Of a stretch of 64,000 nucleotides of DNA, positions 19,005 to 27,675 are shown piece by piece. How positions within the stretch are numbered: position 1 is the first letter of the stretch; every line of letters starts with the position of its first letter. The DNA is from Lampropedia puyangensis (lineage in GTDB: Bacteria > Pseudomonadota > Gammaproteobacteria > Burkholderiales > Burkholderiaceae_C): contig NZ_STFG01000004.1 of the NCBI RefSeq assembly GCF_004833285.1, positions 62,001 through 126,000 of the forward strand. The letters run 5' to 3'. The notes beneath the pieces were generated by a model. It made no database searches, was not told where the DNA came from, and was given only the letters and a program-made list of their open reading frames with translations. Both the position numbers and the translations under genes were made by a program.

Positions 19005-19997
19005 ATGTCTCGTCGCCACTTTCTCATCGCCGCAGCCAGCCTGCCAGTCGCCGTATGGGCCCAGTCCGCACCATCCTCTTCACCCATTGGCGCAGCAGGC
19101 AGTACACCAAACCCTGGCGCACCACGGCAACGGCCACCCATCGACACCCCGATTGGCCCTACCGTAGCAGACCTGCCTTCGCCCTACTACCAGTTTGAAA
19201 AACTGCGCTTTGATTCACGCGATGGCAAACGCCACTACCGGGTATATGTGGGCATTCCGCGCAGCCCGGCGCCCCAAGAAGGCTACCCTGTGCTGTACAT
19301 GCTGGACGGTAATGCCGCCATGCACACCCTCAAAGAGGCGGACTTGGAAAAATTGGCCCAAAACAACCCTCCCGTGCTGGTGGGAATTGGGTATGACGTG
19401 CCAACACGGCACGATGTGGTCGCCCGCGCCTTTGATTACACACCACCCGTGCTGGCCGAAGATGGCTCGCCGAAATCGGACGTGGTTGACCGAAGCAGAC
19501 CGGGCGGAGGCGCCGAGCTCTTTCTTGACCTAATTGAAAGCACCATTCGTCCCGCCGTGGCTGCACGCACCTCTATTGATGCGTCACACCAAACTTTATG
19601 GGGCCATTCGTATGGCGGGCTGTTTACCCTGTATGCCATGGTCACCCGCCCGCAGCTGTTTCAGCGCTATGTGGCTGGTGATCCCTCTACAGGCTGGGGC
19701 GACAACGCCTTGCTCAAAAAAGCAGCCGCATTCCATGCGCAACAAGCTCCCGGAATCAGCGCGCAAGTGCTGGTGGGTGGCGGGCGGGCTGTCACCCCTA
19801 GTCGCGATCAACCCAATGCTGCAGCCAACGTGCCTGTGGCAACACCTCCGCAAGGGCGCGAAAGCACGCACGCCTTGGTTGCACGCTTGGCCGCTGAAGG
19901 CATGGACATCACGTTCCAAGCATTCCCTCAGCAAAGCCATAGCCAATTGTTTGCAACATCGCTCTACCCTGCACTAGCATTGGCCGCTAAGCGCTAA
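19005..19997 (+). CDS. Tat-exported alpha/beta-hydrolase esterase, IroE/enterochelin-hydrolase-like
   Basis: Protein of 330 residues. It begins MSRRHFLIAAASLPVAVWAQ, a twin-arginine signal, then a Ser/Pro-rich linker. The hydrolase core matches the putative esterase family (PF00756): VLYMLDGNAAMHTL, LVGIGYDV, and the nucleophile elbow WGHSYGGLF. The Asp lies in the VLVGGGR...PSRDQP region and the His is probably in FPQQSHSQLF. This arrangement is typical of IroE-like periplasmic trilactone hydrolases. The stop codon sits inside a 7-base tandem repeat. It could be a general carboxylesterase, but the Fur-like site and the window's catecholate receptors favour siderophore hydrolysis. Confidence 0.78.
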   Translation: MSRRHFLIAAASLPVAVWAQSAPSSSPIGAAGSTPNPGAPRQRPPIDTPIGPTVADLPSPYYQFEKLRFDSRDGKRHYRVYVGIPRSPAPQEGYPVLYMLDGNAAMHTLKEADLEKLAQNNPPVLVGIGYDVPTRHDVVARAFDYTPPVLAEDGSPKSDVVDRSRPGGGAELFLDLIESTIRPAVAARTSIDASHQTLWGHSYGGLFTLYAMVTRPQLFQRYVAGDPSTGWGDNALLKKAAAFHAQQAPGISAQVLVGGGRAVTPSRDQPNAAANVPVATPPQGRESTHALVARLAAEGMDITFQAFPQQSHSQLFATSLYPALALAAKR

Positions 19998-20005
19998 GCG
20001 CTAAG
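19985..20005 (+). repeat. (CGCTAAG)x3 tandem repeat spanning a stop codon
   Basis: Three exact 7-base copies start at 19985, 19992 and 19999. The TAA stop of the esterase gene (19995-19997) lies in the second copy. Because the unit is not a multiple of three, the stop recurs only in certain frames, but the first two copies already contain it. Confidence 0.8.
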
Positions 20006-20176
20006 CGTCTGTTCTAAGAACTCTGTTTAAGATCTCCACAAGCCGCACAAGTCTCAAAAAAAAGAAACAGTGCAAGGACCTGTATGTGCGGCAACAGGTA
20101 ACGCCGCAATGCGCTTTTTTAGACCCCAACACAGTCAGCATGAGATCTGAGCGCGTTTAAGACCAAACAAATAAGC

Positions 20177-20737
20177 TCAACGGGGCCGCAATACCATGCG
20201 GTCACGCTCAATCTGCATATCAAAATGGCGCAGCACGTTTTGGCCCAATAGCGCTTGGTTGCTACTGCCTACATTCAAGCCCGTCCCGACTTCCACGCCT
20301 TGCAGCGTAAAACCAGCCAAGCGTAGCGTATCAGAGGCAACGATACGCCCTTGGCGCGTACCACCTGCAGTAGAAAAGCGTGCGGACCTGCCGCCTTGAA
20401 GCCCGGCCTCTTGCGCCACGGCATCGCTGACGGAGACCAGACTGGCTCCTGTATCAACCATGAATTGCACAGGCACGCCATTGATGGCGCCATCCACATA
20501 AAAATGCCCATCTCGGTGGCGCGGCAGTTGCAGCTCACCTTGTCCTGCTGCCACATACACCGCTTTGGGCGGCGCCAACAGATGGCTCATCACTCCATAC
20601 AGCACGCCAATCACCGCAATCCAGCACAGCCAGATGGCCCATGCACGCCGAGGTTTGCGCGGTTCGACAACAGGCAAACCAGGCGGTTGCTCTGGCTGCA
20701 CAGGTTGGGAAGCATTGCGTGAAGAAAAACGGGCCAT
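20177..20737 (-). CDS. Membrane-anchored retropepsin-like aspartic protease (clan AA, TIGR02281 type)
   Basis: Protein of 186 residues. A Pro/Arg-rich N-terminus is followed by one membrane helix (about 34-55: WAIWLCWIAVIGVLYGVMSH). The rest is a single-lobe aspartic protease domain with the catalytic motif VQFMVDTGASLVSVS near residue 92 and the flap-proximal LLGQNVLRHFDMQIERDRM at the C-terminus. Such proteins are half the size of pepsins and act as dimers, predicted with the domain on the periplasmic side. A physiological substrate is not known. It is transcribed alone, ahead of an unrelated mutT gene. Confidence 0.85.
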   Translation of the reverse strand: MARFSSRNASQPVQPEQPPGLPVVEPRKPRRAWAIWLCWIAVIGVLYGVMSHLLAPPKAVYVAAGQGELQLPRHRDGHFYVDGAINGVPVQFMVDTGASLVSVSDAVAQEAGLQGGRSARFSTAGGTRQGRIVASDTLRLAGFTLQGVEVGTGLNVGSSNQALLGQNVLRHFDMQIERDRMVLRPR

Positions 20738-20874
20738 AGGCCATGATCGTAGCGTATGCCGCTACATGCAACAGCCCTGCCACAGCAAAGCATAAGGAAT
20801 CAAAGCCGAACCATCAATTTGAGCGCTAGATGCGCGCTAGATTAGCCCGGAAGAGCTATCCTCAAAGCGCTGTT

Positions 20875-21300
20875 TTAGGCTTGCAATGCCTGCTCTTGTG
20901 CCAGCGCATCCAGCACAGGAAAGGCGCCGGGCAAGATAGGAGATACGGTGGTTTGCAACGTTTGCCATGCCACCTGTTGGCCTTCACGCATTTCGAATGC
21001 CCCTGTCCAGTCACGCACTTTGCACCAGTGCAAGCGCACTTTGGCATGTTCGTAATCATGCTCTGTCACGCGCCACACCTCTATCGCCCCGATGGTGATG
21101 CCCAACTCTTCTTCAAATTCCCGGCGCAGCGCTTGCTCGACTGTTTCCCCGGCTTCAATCTTGCCACCAGGAAATTCCCAGTAACCGGCATACGGTTTGC
21201 CTTCAGGACGAGAGCCCAAAAGAAATTCTTGTTGGCCTTGGTGCTGGCGCAGCACAATACCGACGGCCACTTCAACACGCTTGGCGGCGGGTTCTGTCAT
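20875..21300 (-). CDS. mutT: NUDIX hydrolase, 8-oxo-dGTP diphosphatase (MutT)
   Basis: Protein of 141 residues with a complete Nudix box GGKIEAGETVEQALRREFEEELGI (GX5EX7REUXEEXGU). The preceding KPYAGYWEFP is characteristic of MutT, which hydrolyses 8-oxo-dGTP to the monophosphate to prevent A:T to C:G mutations. Its ATG overlaps the stop of the DUF815 ATPase gene upstream by four bases (21297-21300), so translation is coupled. This DUF815-mutT order is common in Burkholderiales. Confidence 0.9.
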   Translation of the reverse strand: MTEPAAKRVEVAVGIVLRQHQGQQEFLLGSRPEGKPYAGYWEFPGGKIEAGETVEQALRREFEEELGITIGAIEVWRVTEHDYEHAKVRLHWCKVRDWTGAFEMREGQQVAWQTLQTTVSPILPGAFPVLDALAQEQALQA

Positions 21301-22361
21301 GCTGTTCCTTTACGGCTGTTTCTGGTTTTGGCACTTGATGGAGCCTTCGGACGTGCAGTCTTGGTTGCGACCGCTTTAGTTGGCACACGTGCTGCACTAG
21401 TCGTGCCACTGACGGACTTGACCTGCACAGCCTTCGCTTTGGATGACACCTTAGTGGCCGCCCCCACTTTAGCCTTGGGTTTTACCGCCCCCAGCTTGCC
21501 CACAAAATCACGCGCAAACTGGTACGCCACCCGCCCACTGCGCGAACCGCGCTCCAACGCCCACACCAGCGCCTCTTTACGTGCTTCTGGAAGATGCTTG
21601 ATTGGGCAGCCCAATGTGCGCAGCCATTGTTCGGCAATGGCCAAATATTCGTCTTGGCTGAAAGGGTAAAAACTGATCCACAAACCAAAGCGCTCAGACA
21701 GCGAAATCTTCTCTTCAATCACCTCACCGGGGTGCACTTCACCATCTGGCGTGTGTTTGTAGGTCAGGTTTTCGGCCATGTATTCGGGCAGCAAATGACG
21801 CCGGTTACTAGTGGCATAAATCAGCACATTGGGCGTGGCAGCAGCCACAGAGCCATCCAGAATGGATTTCAATGCCTTGTAGCCTTTCTCGCCCTCATCA
21901 AAGCTCAAGTCATCGCTGTAAATGATGAAGTGCCATGGCGCATCACCAATGACAGAGACGATATCAGGCAAATCCACCAAGTCGTCTTTATCAACCTCAA
22001 TCAGGCGCAAGCCTTGCGGTGCAAAGTGCTGCAAACACGCCCGAATAAGTGATGATTTACCGGTACCTCGCGCACCTGTCAGCAACACATTATTGGCAGG
22101 CTGACCCGCCATGAATTGCTCGGTATTGTGAAAGAGCTTATCTTTCTGCCCACCCACTTCAATCAAATCATCAAAGCGGATATGCGCCACGTGGTGCACA
22201 GGCTCGAGCACGCCGCTGCCGCTAGATTGCTTGCGGTAACGCCATGCTATGGCTGCACCCCAGTCTTGCGGCGCGGTCAAGGGTTTGGGGAGGATGGCAT
22301 CGAGCCGGTCGATCAGCTGCTCCGCCTTGCGCAAAAACTGCATCAAAAAATCGTTATCCAT
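21297..22361 (-). CDS. DUF815 family ATP-binding (AAA+) protein with Lys/Ala-rich tail
   Basis: Protein of 354 residues from ATG 22361. Walker A appears as LLTGARGTGKSSLIRACL around residue 100, and Walker B-like IIYSDDLSFDEGEKGYKALK later, as in the DUF815 branch of AAA+ ATPases. After about residue 275 the sequence becomes low-complexity and basic (KLGAVKPKAKVGAATK, then PTKAVATKTARPKAPS), about 70 residues lacking fold signal. Such tails resemble histone H1-like DNA- or RNA-binding tails. The molecular role of DUF815 proteins is not established. It is coupled to mutT. Confidence 0.8.
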   Translation of the reverse strand: MDNDFLMQFLRKAEQLIDRLDAILPKPLTAPQDWGAAIAWRYRKQSSGSGVLEPVHHVAHIRFDDLIEVGGQKDKLFHNTEQFMAGQPANNVLLTGARGTGKSSLIRACLQHFAPQGLRLIEVDKDDLVDLPDIVSVIGDAPWHFIIYSDDLSFDEGEKGYKALKSILDGSVAAATPNVLIYATSNRRHLLPEYMAENLTYKHTPDGEVHPGEVIEEKISLSERFGLWISFYPFSQDEYLAIAEQWLRTLGCPIKHLPEARKEALVWALERGSRSGRVAYQFARDFVGKLGAVKPKAKVGAATKVSSKAKAVQVKSVSGTTSAARVPTKAVATKTARPKAPSSAKTRNSRKGTA

Positions 22362-22536
22362 GCTCAATCGCATCCACTTCTTGTATTGAGTTACAGCAGC
22401 CGCCAACACCACCGACAAACCTTAGGTTTGTGGTTACATCCAAATACGACAGCGCAATCATGGGCCAGAATTCGGCACGATTGCGCAGCGACTGAAAGGA
22501 TTGTGCAGAGGCACTTATCAGAACGTGTTGATATCC

Positions 22537-23799
22537 TTATGAACGGTAATCAGCATTGATGGTGACGTATTCGTGGCTGAAATCACACGTCCAAACCGTG
22601 TCTTCAGCATCACCACGGCCCAGATCCACCCGAATAGTAATGTCGCTTTGCGCCATCACACGCTGCCCATCTTCTTCGCGGTATTCGGCACGGCGGCCAC
22701 CGTCCTGCACCACGTGCACATCGCCCAAATGCAAAGCGATCTTGTTTTGGTCCAAATCAGTAATACCGGCGTAGCCCACTGCAGCCAAAATGCGCCCCAA
22801 GTTCGGGTCACTGGCAAAAAAAGCCGTTTTTACCAATGGGGAATGGGCAATGGAATACGCCACCTGCGCGCATTCGGCCTTGGTTTTACCGCCAGTAATG
22901 CGCACGGTGATGAACTTTGTCGCGCCCTCCCCGTCGCGCACGATGGCATGGGCCAGCTGCTGCGCCACGCTGCGCAAAGCCGCGTACAAAGCTTGGCCAT
23001 CGGCGCTGTCCAGCGCTTCGACTGGTGCATTACGGGCTTGGTGCGTTGCTACCAGCAAGAAGGAATCGTTGGTAGACGTATCGCCATCAACTGTCACGCG
23101 GTTGAATGACTCGTCGGCCAACTGCTTGACCAGCGGTTGCAGCAAACCAGGGGCAATGGCCGCATCAGTTGCAATAAAACCCAGCATCGTAGCCATGTTG
23201 GGGCGAATCATCCCAGCCCCTTTGCTGATGCCGGTGACATGAACCGTCTTGCCCCCTACCACCGCCTTCGCACTGGCTGCTTTTGCCACCGTATCGGTGG
23301 TCATGATGCCATGTGCCGCTTCCAACCAAGCCTCAGGCGTTGCAGCAGCTGGCTGCGCGGCTTTGTCAAACAAGCTGGGCAAAGCCGCTTCAATGCGGTC
23401 AACCGGCAAAGGCTCCATGATCACGCCGGTCGAAAAAGGCAGTACCTGTTCAGGCTCGACCTGCAACACCCGCGCGGCCGCCGCCGCTGTGGCATGGGCC
23501 GCGGCTAAGCCAGGCGCGCCCGTGCCCGCATTGGCGTTGCCCGTATTGATGATGAAAGCGCGAATGCCGCCGCTTTGTGCCAAGACATCAGTGGCCAGAA
23601 ATTGCTGGCACACCTGCACAGGTGCTGCGCAATAGCGATTTTGCGTGAAGACCCCGGCCACACTACTGCCTTCAAGCAGCACAAACGCCGTCAAATCTTT
23701 GCGGTTGGCTTTGCGCACCCCCGCCTCAACAGCAGCAATACGCACGCCAGCCACAGCCAGCAAGTCAGAAGCTTGGGGAGCAATCAGGTTCACAGGCAC
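22537..23799 (-). CDS. argJ: Bifunctional glutamate N-acetyltransferase / N-acetylglutamate synthase ArgJ
   Basis: Protein of 420 residues, normal for ArgJ. It catalyses acetyl recycling from N-acetylornithine to glutamate and, in bifunctional forms, acetyl-CoA-dependent synthesis in arginine biosynthesis. The precursor self-cleaves at the Ala-Thr bond in [14 protein letters not shown]; the new N-terminal Thr is the nucleophile. Other conserved segments are [20 protein letters not shown] and [18 protein letters not shown] start at 23799 is supported by a GAGGTGA ribosome site five bases upstream. The C-terminus TINADYRS is typical. Confidence 0.96.
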   Translation of the reverse strand: MPVNLIAPQASDLLAVAGVRIAAVEAGVRKANRKDLTAFVLLEGSSVAGVFTQNRYCAAPVQVCQQFLATDVLAQSGGIRAFIINTGNANAGTGAPGLAAAHATAAAAARVLQVEPEQVLPFSTGVIMEPLPVDRIEAALPSLFDKAAQPAAATPEAWLEAAHGIMTTDTVAKAASAKAVVGGKTVHVTGISKGAGMIRPNMATMLGFIATDAAIAPGLLQPLVKQLADESFNRVTVDGDTSTNDSFLLVATHQARNAPVEALDSADGQALYAALRSVAQQLAHAIVRDGEGATKFITVRITGGKTKAECAQVAYSIAHSPLVKTAFFASDPNLGRILAAVGYAGITDLDQNKIALHLGDVHVVQDGGRRAEYREEDGQRVMAQSDITIRVDLGRGDAEDTVWTCDFSHEYVTINADYRS

Positions 23800-23974
23800 A
23801 AGTCACCTCGTAATAACGGGAAAAAGATCAGGCGCACATTATCTGGCAGAAAAATGACTACCCTGCTGTCATACAAAGAACCTCCTCATAGAAGAAGCAC
23901 ACCAGTCGCCTTGCACACCCCATTGCCACGCTTGCGGTTTAATCGTGAACTTTGCTCAAAATACGTAGAATCCC

Positions 23975-24003
23975 TTACAATAAATGTAACAAATTTATAT
24001 AAT
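23975..24003 (+). promoter_or_regulatory. Sigma-70 promoter for the FHA-domain gene
   Basis: TTACAA (23975-23980) and TATAAT (23998-24003) are separated by 17 bases, close to the consensus. Transcription would begin near 24010 and leave an untranslated leader of about 158 bases before ATG 24168. The intergenic stretch 23800-24167 otherwise holds only the divergent argJ start region; I see no further gene. Confidence 0.65.
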
Positions 24004-24167
24004 GGCGCGTTATTTGCTGCATGGATTCCAAACGGAAGAAATAGAACATTTTCCGGCGCACCTCACCAGCACCCCTTACGTGTACAGCCCACAGCACAAA
24101 ATCAACAAATACAAGCAACCAATGCAGGGCTGCGCCAAAAAATACAACAAATCTTCAGACAAAGACC

Positions 24168-24821
24168 ATGGCTTATAAGCTCATCATCATGAAAAACGAC
24201 CAAATGCTGCGCGAGCTGCCTTTGGTCAAACCCACCACACTCATTGGCAGACGCCAGCACAACGACTTGATTTTGGACGACCCCACTGTGAGTGGCAAAC
24301 ACGCAGCCATTTACACCGGTGAATCCCAAATCAGTATTGAAGACTTAGGCAGCACCAACGGCACCTACGTCAATGGCGACGCCATTCCTGCCAAGCAGCC
24401 GCATGAGCTCGGCTTGGGCGATCGCCTGGTAGTCGGCTCCTACCGCATCAGCCTGCAAATGCAAGTGAGCGATGCCTGGAATGCATCCAGCGTCTCACCC
24501 ACCATTGCCGCAGGCAGTTTTGAAAACACCACCCGCCACGCCCTGAGCCAAGGCCCCAGCGCTGCAATCGAGATTCTCAGTGGCATCAACAAGGGCCGCC
24601 AACTGCTCCTTACCAAGGTGGTGACCACCATTGGCCCACCAGGCCAAGGCGTCATCTCCCTCACCCACCGCCTCAACGCCTATTACATCAAACACCTTGA
24701 AGGCGAACAAATCGTTCGCATCAACGGCCAGCCACTACAAAGCGATAACACCAAACTCAACAATGGAGATCGGATTCAACTGGCCGGTATTGAAATGGTG
24801 TTCAAGCTCAGTCCGGTCTGA
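24168..24821 (+). CDS. FHA-domain protein
   Basis: Protein of 217 residues. The N-terminal FHA domain (about 1-95) is clear: TTLIGRRQHNDLILDD, VSGKHAAIY and EDLGSTNGTYVNGDAI are the three phosphothreonine-binding motifs. The second half (about 125-215) resembles a second degenerate FHA-like beta sandwich (EILSGINKGRQLLLTKVVTTIGPPGQ, then VRINGQPLQ) lacking the SxxH/GSTNGT residues. No membrane segment is present. FHA modules read Ser/Thr phosphorylation; no kinase or phosphatase is in the window. Being next to pilA may be coincidental. Confidence 0.88.
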   Translation: MAYKLIIMKNDQMLRELPLVKPTTLIGRRQHNDLILDDPTVSGKHAAIYTGESQISIEDLGSTNGTYVNGDAIPAKQPHELGLGDRLVVGSYRISLQMQVSDAWNASSVSPTIAAGSFENTTRHALSQGPSAAIEILSGINKGRQLLLTKVVTTIGPPGQGVISLTHRLNAYYIKHLEGEQIVRINGQPLQSDNTKLNNGDRIQLAGIEMVFKLSPV

Positions 24822-24988
24822 ACATATATCAATGCTGCAAAAACATTCTCTTGAGAAGGCGCACTCACTTGACAATGCAGTGGAAAGCAACCTTAGTCCA
24901 CCTTCACCTGTCGACTACTATGTGTTCAATAGGGTACGCTACCAATGGCAACACATTCACTGTATTGCCATTTTTTTCGCACTCACAA

Positions 24989-25022
24989 GACAAAATTTGT
25001 CACCCACTGCAGCAAAATTTGC
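24989..25022. promoter_or_regulatory. Candidate PilR enhancer: two inverted repeats 22 bases apart
   Basis: GACAAA-A-TTTGTC (24989-25001) and GCAAA-A-TTTGC (25012-25022) share an AAAATTT core, with centres 22 bases apart, about two helical turns. They lie about 100-133 bases upstream of the predicted pilA transcription start, where sigma-54 activators bind. TGTC half-sites match what is known of Pseudomonas PilR sites. Inference from position and symmetry. Confidence 0.4.
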
Positions 25023-25095
25023 AAAACAAGATCAACAGATTGTTTCAAATGGCGTTTTATTCACAAATTCGTGCAAATTTCCGCGCCAATTAGCA

Positions 25096-25111
25096 TGGCA
25101 TGCCAATTGCT
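25096..25111 (+). promoter_or_regulatory. Sigma-54 (RpoN) promoter of pilA
   Basis: TGGCATGCCAATTGCT matches the -24/-12 consensus TGGCAC-N5-TTGCW, with GG and GC in the required 12-base register. Transcription would start near 25122, 66 bases before the pilin ATG. RpoN/PilR control of pilA is established in Pseudomonas and other bacteria. Confidence 0.8.
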
Positions 25112-25187
25112 CACTATCTTCGCATTGAACGAGGGGTTCAATCTTTGAAGTCAACGTTATCTCTATTTCTACTCTAGGAGTTCAAAC

Positions 25188-25643
25188 ATGAAAGCATCTC
25201 TGCAAAAGGGTTTCACCCTGATCGAATTGATGATCGTTGTGGCGATCATTGGTATTTTGGCTGCCATCGCATTGCCTGCTTACCAAGACTACACTGCGCG
25301 TTCACAAATGTCTGAAGCAATGACTTTGGCTAGTGGTGCAAAGGGTGCCGTGTCTGAGTTCTACGCAAACCAAGGAGCATGGCCTGCTAACAATGCAGCT
25401 GCAGGATTAGCTGCTGCTACTGGTATTACAGGGAAGTACGTGAATGATGTTTCCCTTGTTACTGGAACAACAGGTACAGTGATTCGTGCAACAATCAAAA
25501 GTGCTGGCGCAGCTGCTGGAATTCAAGGTAAAACATTGGAATTGAGCCCGATTACCCGCGCAGGATCTATCGAATGGACATGCAAAAGAGGGGCTACACC
25601 TGCTGAGGGCAAGTTCTACCCAACAGCTTGCCGCAATGGTTAA
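25188..25643 (+). CDS. pilA: Type IV major pilin PilA
   Basis: Precursor of 151 residues with a short leader MKASLQKG cleaved by prepilin peptidase before [20 protein letters not shown]; Glu5 of the mature protein (FTLIE) is present. The hydrophobic N-terminal helix anchors the subunit in the membrane and forms the pilus core. The variable globular domain ends with two Cys (WTCKRG...YPTACRNG) that should form the disulfide-bonded D-region. Many small Ala/Gly/Thr residues in the middle ([19 protein letters not shown]) are potential glycosylation surfaces. A GGAG ribosome site lies upstream. It is preceded by a sigma-54 promoter and followed by a strong terminator. Confidence 0.95.
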   Translation: MKASLQKGFTLIELMIVVAIIGILAAIALPAYQDYTARSQMSEAMTLASGAKGAVSEFYANQGAWPANNAAAGLAAATGITGKYVNDVSLVTGTTGTVIRATIKSAGAAAGIQGKTLELSPITRAGSIEWTCKRGATPAEGKFYPTACRNG

Positions 25644-25660
25644 TTCGTGACTTGCTACGA

Positions 25661-25690
25661 GGCTGCCCTAACTGTAGGGCAGCCTTTTTT
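25661..25690 (+). terminator. Rho-independent terminator after pilA
   Basis: GGCTGCCCTA-ACTG-TAGGGCAGCC forms a 10-base perfect stem with a four-base loop, followed by a run of T residues (25685-25690). It lies 18 bases after the pilA stop and separates pilA from the glycosyltransferase operon, allowing read-through at reduced level. Confidence 0.9.
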
Positions 25691-25716
25691 ATTTTAAAAA
25701 ATCTTATCAACCTAGA

Positions 25717-27675
25717 ATGCGACGCCATTTAACCATTCTTGGTCTCCTCTTCCTACTTGCATTAGCCACCATAGTTCTTCAACCAGGGCTCAATGGAGGA
25801 TTTCTGTTTGATGACTGGCCTAATCTTGAATATATGGGCTCCCTTGATGGTGTTAGAGATTGGGAGACTTTCAAAAGTTTTGTCTTTGGAGGTGTTGCAG
25901 GTCCGTTAGGCAGGCCTGTATCACTCGCCAGTTTTTTATTAGATGATTTCACTTGGCCCAGTGAGCCTTATAGCTTTAAACGCACCAACTTACTGATCCA
26001 CCTTCTTACCGGCCTGATGCTCTGCTGGGCCACACTGAATTTGTTGCGTTTGTATGGCATTTCAGAAGACAAAGCCATCTGGATTGCTTTGCTTAATATG
26101 GGGCTCTGGCTTTTACATCCCTATATGGTTTCCACAACCCTGTATGTGGTGCAACGTATGGCGCAGTTGGCTGCATTGTTCATGTTTGCGGGATTGGCGG
26201 CCTATTTACATGGCAGGCGCTTGCTGGCGTCCAAACCATTGCTGTCGTATCTGTGGATGTCTGGTGCCTTGGGACTGGGCACGTTACTCGCCGCCTTCAG
26301 CAAAGAAAATGGTGTCTTGCTCCCCTTATTGGTATTGATCGTAGAGTTTTGCTTACCTACCGCTCTACGATTCAATAAACCTGACTGGCGCTGGCGAGCC
26401 CTATTTCTATGGTTCCCAACAGGAGCTATTGCATACAAAGTCTACAAAGAAATCAATTTCTCAGCAGACTTGTGGCCAACGCGAGCCTTCAACCAAGTCG
26501 AGCGCCTATGGAGCGAGACACGTATTCTGTGGGAATACCTTTACCACCTCTATGTGCCACGCATTGAAGGGAGAGGTTTGTTTCAAGATGGATTCTTAAT
26601 CTCAACAGGTTGGCTAGAACCTATCACAACAATATTCGCGGCCTTGGGGCTTTTAGCGTTGTTGCTCATAGCATTTAGTGTGCGCCATCGATGGCCATTC
26701 ATTACTTTAGCGATCCTCTTTTTCTTTGGCGCACATGTATTGGAATCCAGCGTTTTTGGACTGGAGCTGTACTTTGAGCACCGCAACTATGTGGCTGCAG
26801 CGTTCCTTTTCCTACCAATTGCTGCCGCCAGCACATGGCTAATACGCAAAATCAGTCCGCCACTTGTCGCCACTATATATATAGCTTTGCTGGGGATGCT
26901 TGCGGTGCTGACATGGCAACGTGCAACCTTATGGAGTGATAACGATCGACTGCAAACCTATTGGGCAGTGACAAGCCCTGAATCGCCCAGAGCACAAAAT
27001 TTTCTAGCAGTACAGTTGTTTAAAAATGGTCAGCCTGACCAAGGAATGGCTTTTCTGCAAGAGGCAATGATTCGCCTGCCAAACAGCTCCTTACTGACTA
27101 TGCAGTGGCTATTACAAAGAGTGTTGTATGGTGTGGCTAATGAGCAGGACTTTCAACTGGCCAAACAGCGCATTGCCCACCAGCGCTTTGATGCCCAAGC
27201 GGTGCTAGGGATGCGCATGATTGTGGAAGAATTGATTACTACCGGCAAGCCTATTCAGTACAGGCAATGGTCGCGTGAGCTTTTGCATGCTATGGAAGGC
27301 AATCGCCAATATCAGGCGGTGCCGTTATTCAGGCGTCTGAAACCTTACTTAGAGGGGCTGCTTTGGTTGGCTGATGGGCAAGTAGAAAAAGCGCTACCGC
27401 TTATGGTATTGGCAATGGATCGATATGCTGATACGGATACTGCCCTGTCTATCGTTGCACATTTCGGTAATGCTGGTTACCCTGCAGAGGCATTGCAATT
27501 ACTTGATAAAGCGCAGTCAATCTATGAAAAACAGCCTGTGCGTAAGCTCAAACGTTCCAGCGAAGTCTATGATCTGGAGTTTCCGCGTTTGCGCGCTCTG
27601 CTTTTAGAAGATTTGCGCAAGCTTTCCAGTCACAGGAATGAGACTGGCTTGCCAGAGAAAACTGCTGAACCATGA
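25717..27675 (+). CDS. TMTC-like GT-C membrane glycosyltransferase with C-terminal helical repeats (candidate pilin O-glycosyltransferase)
   Basis: Protein of 652 residues. The first ~420 are a polytopic membrane domain with about ten to twelve helices; the remainder is soluble and rich in TPR-like helices (AQNFLAVQLFKNGQPDQGMA). The first periplasmic loop carries NGGFLFDDWPNL with the DD catalytic-type motif, then GRPVSLASFLLDD, HPYMVSTTLYVVQRM and FSKENG, the order found in TMTC/DUF1736 O-mannosyltransferases, which use polyprenyl-phosphate sugars. It lies immediately after pilA and overlaps by four bases a dolichol-phosphate-hexose-synthase-like gene. Pilin-specific transferases (TfpO/TfpW) occupy this position in other species. 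Function inferred. Confidence 0.72.
   Translation: MRRHLTILGLLFLLALATIVLQPGLNGGFLFDDWPNLEYMGSLDGVRDWETFKSFVFGGVAGPLGRPVSLASFLLDDFTWPSEPYSFKRTNLLIHLLTGLMLCWATLNLLRLYGISEDKAIWIALLNMGLWLLHPYMVSTTLYVVQRMAQLAALFMFAGLAAYLHGRRLLASKPLLSYLWMSGALGLGTLLAAFSKENGVLLPLLVLIVEFCLPTALRFNKPDWRWRALFLWFPTGAIAYKVYKEINFSADLWPTRAFNQVERLWSETRILWEYLYHLYVPRIEGRGLFQDGFLISTGWLEPITTIFAALGLLALLLIAFSVRHRWPFITLAILFFFGAHVLESSVFGLELYFEHRNYVAAAFLFLPIAAASTWLIRKISPPLVATIYIALLGMLAVLTWQRATLWSDNDRLQTYWAVTSPESPRAQNFLAVQLFKNGQPDQGMAFLQEAMIRLPNSSLLTMQWLLQRVLYGVANEQDFQLAKQRIAHQRFDAQAVLGMRMIVEELITTGKPIQYRQWSRELLHAMEGNRQYQAVPLFRRLKPYLEGLLWLADGQVEKALPLMVLAMDRYADTDTALSIVAHFGNAGYPAEALQLLDKAQSIYEKQPVRKLKRSSEVYDLEFPRLRALLLEDLRKLSSHRNETGLPEKTAEP

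Noticed and set aside
20830-21669. 279-codon plus-strand frame across mutT and the DUF815 gene
   Set aside because: Antisense to two genes with strong motifs.
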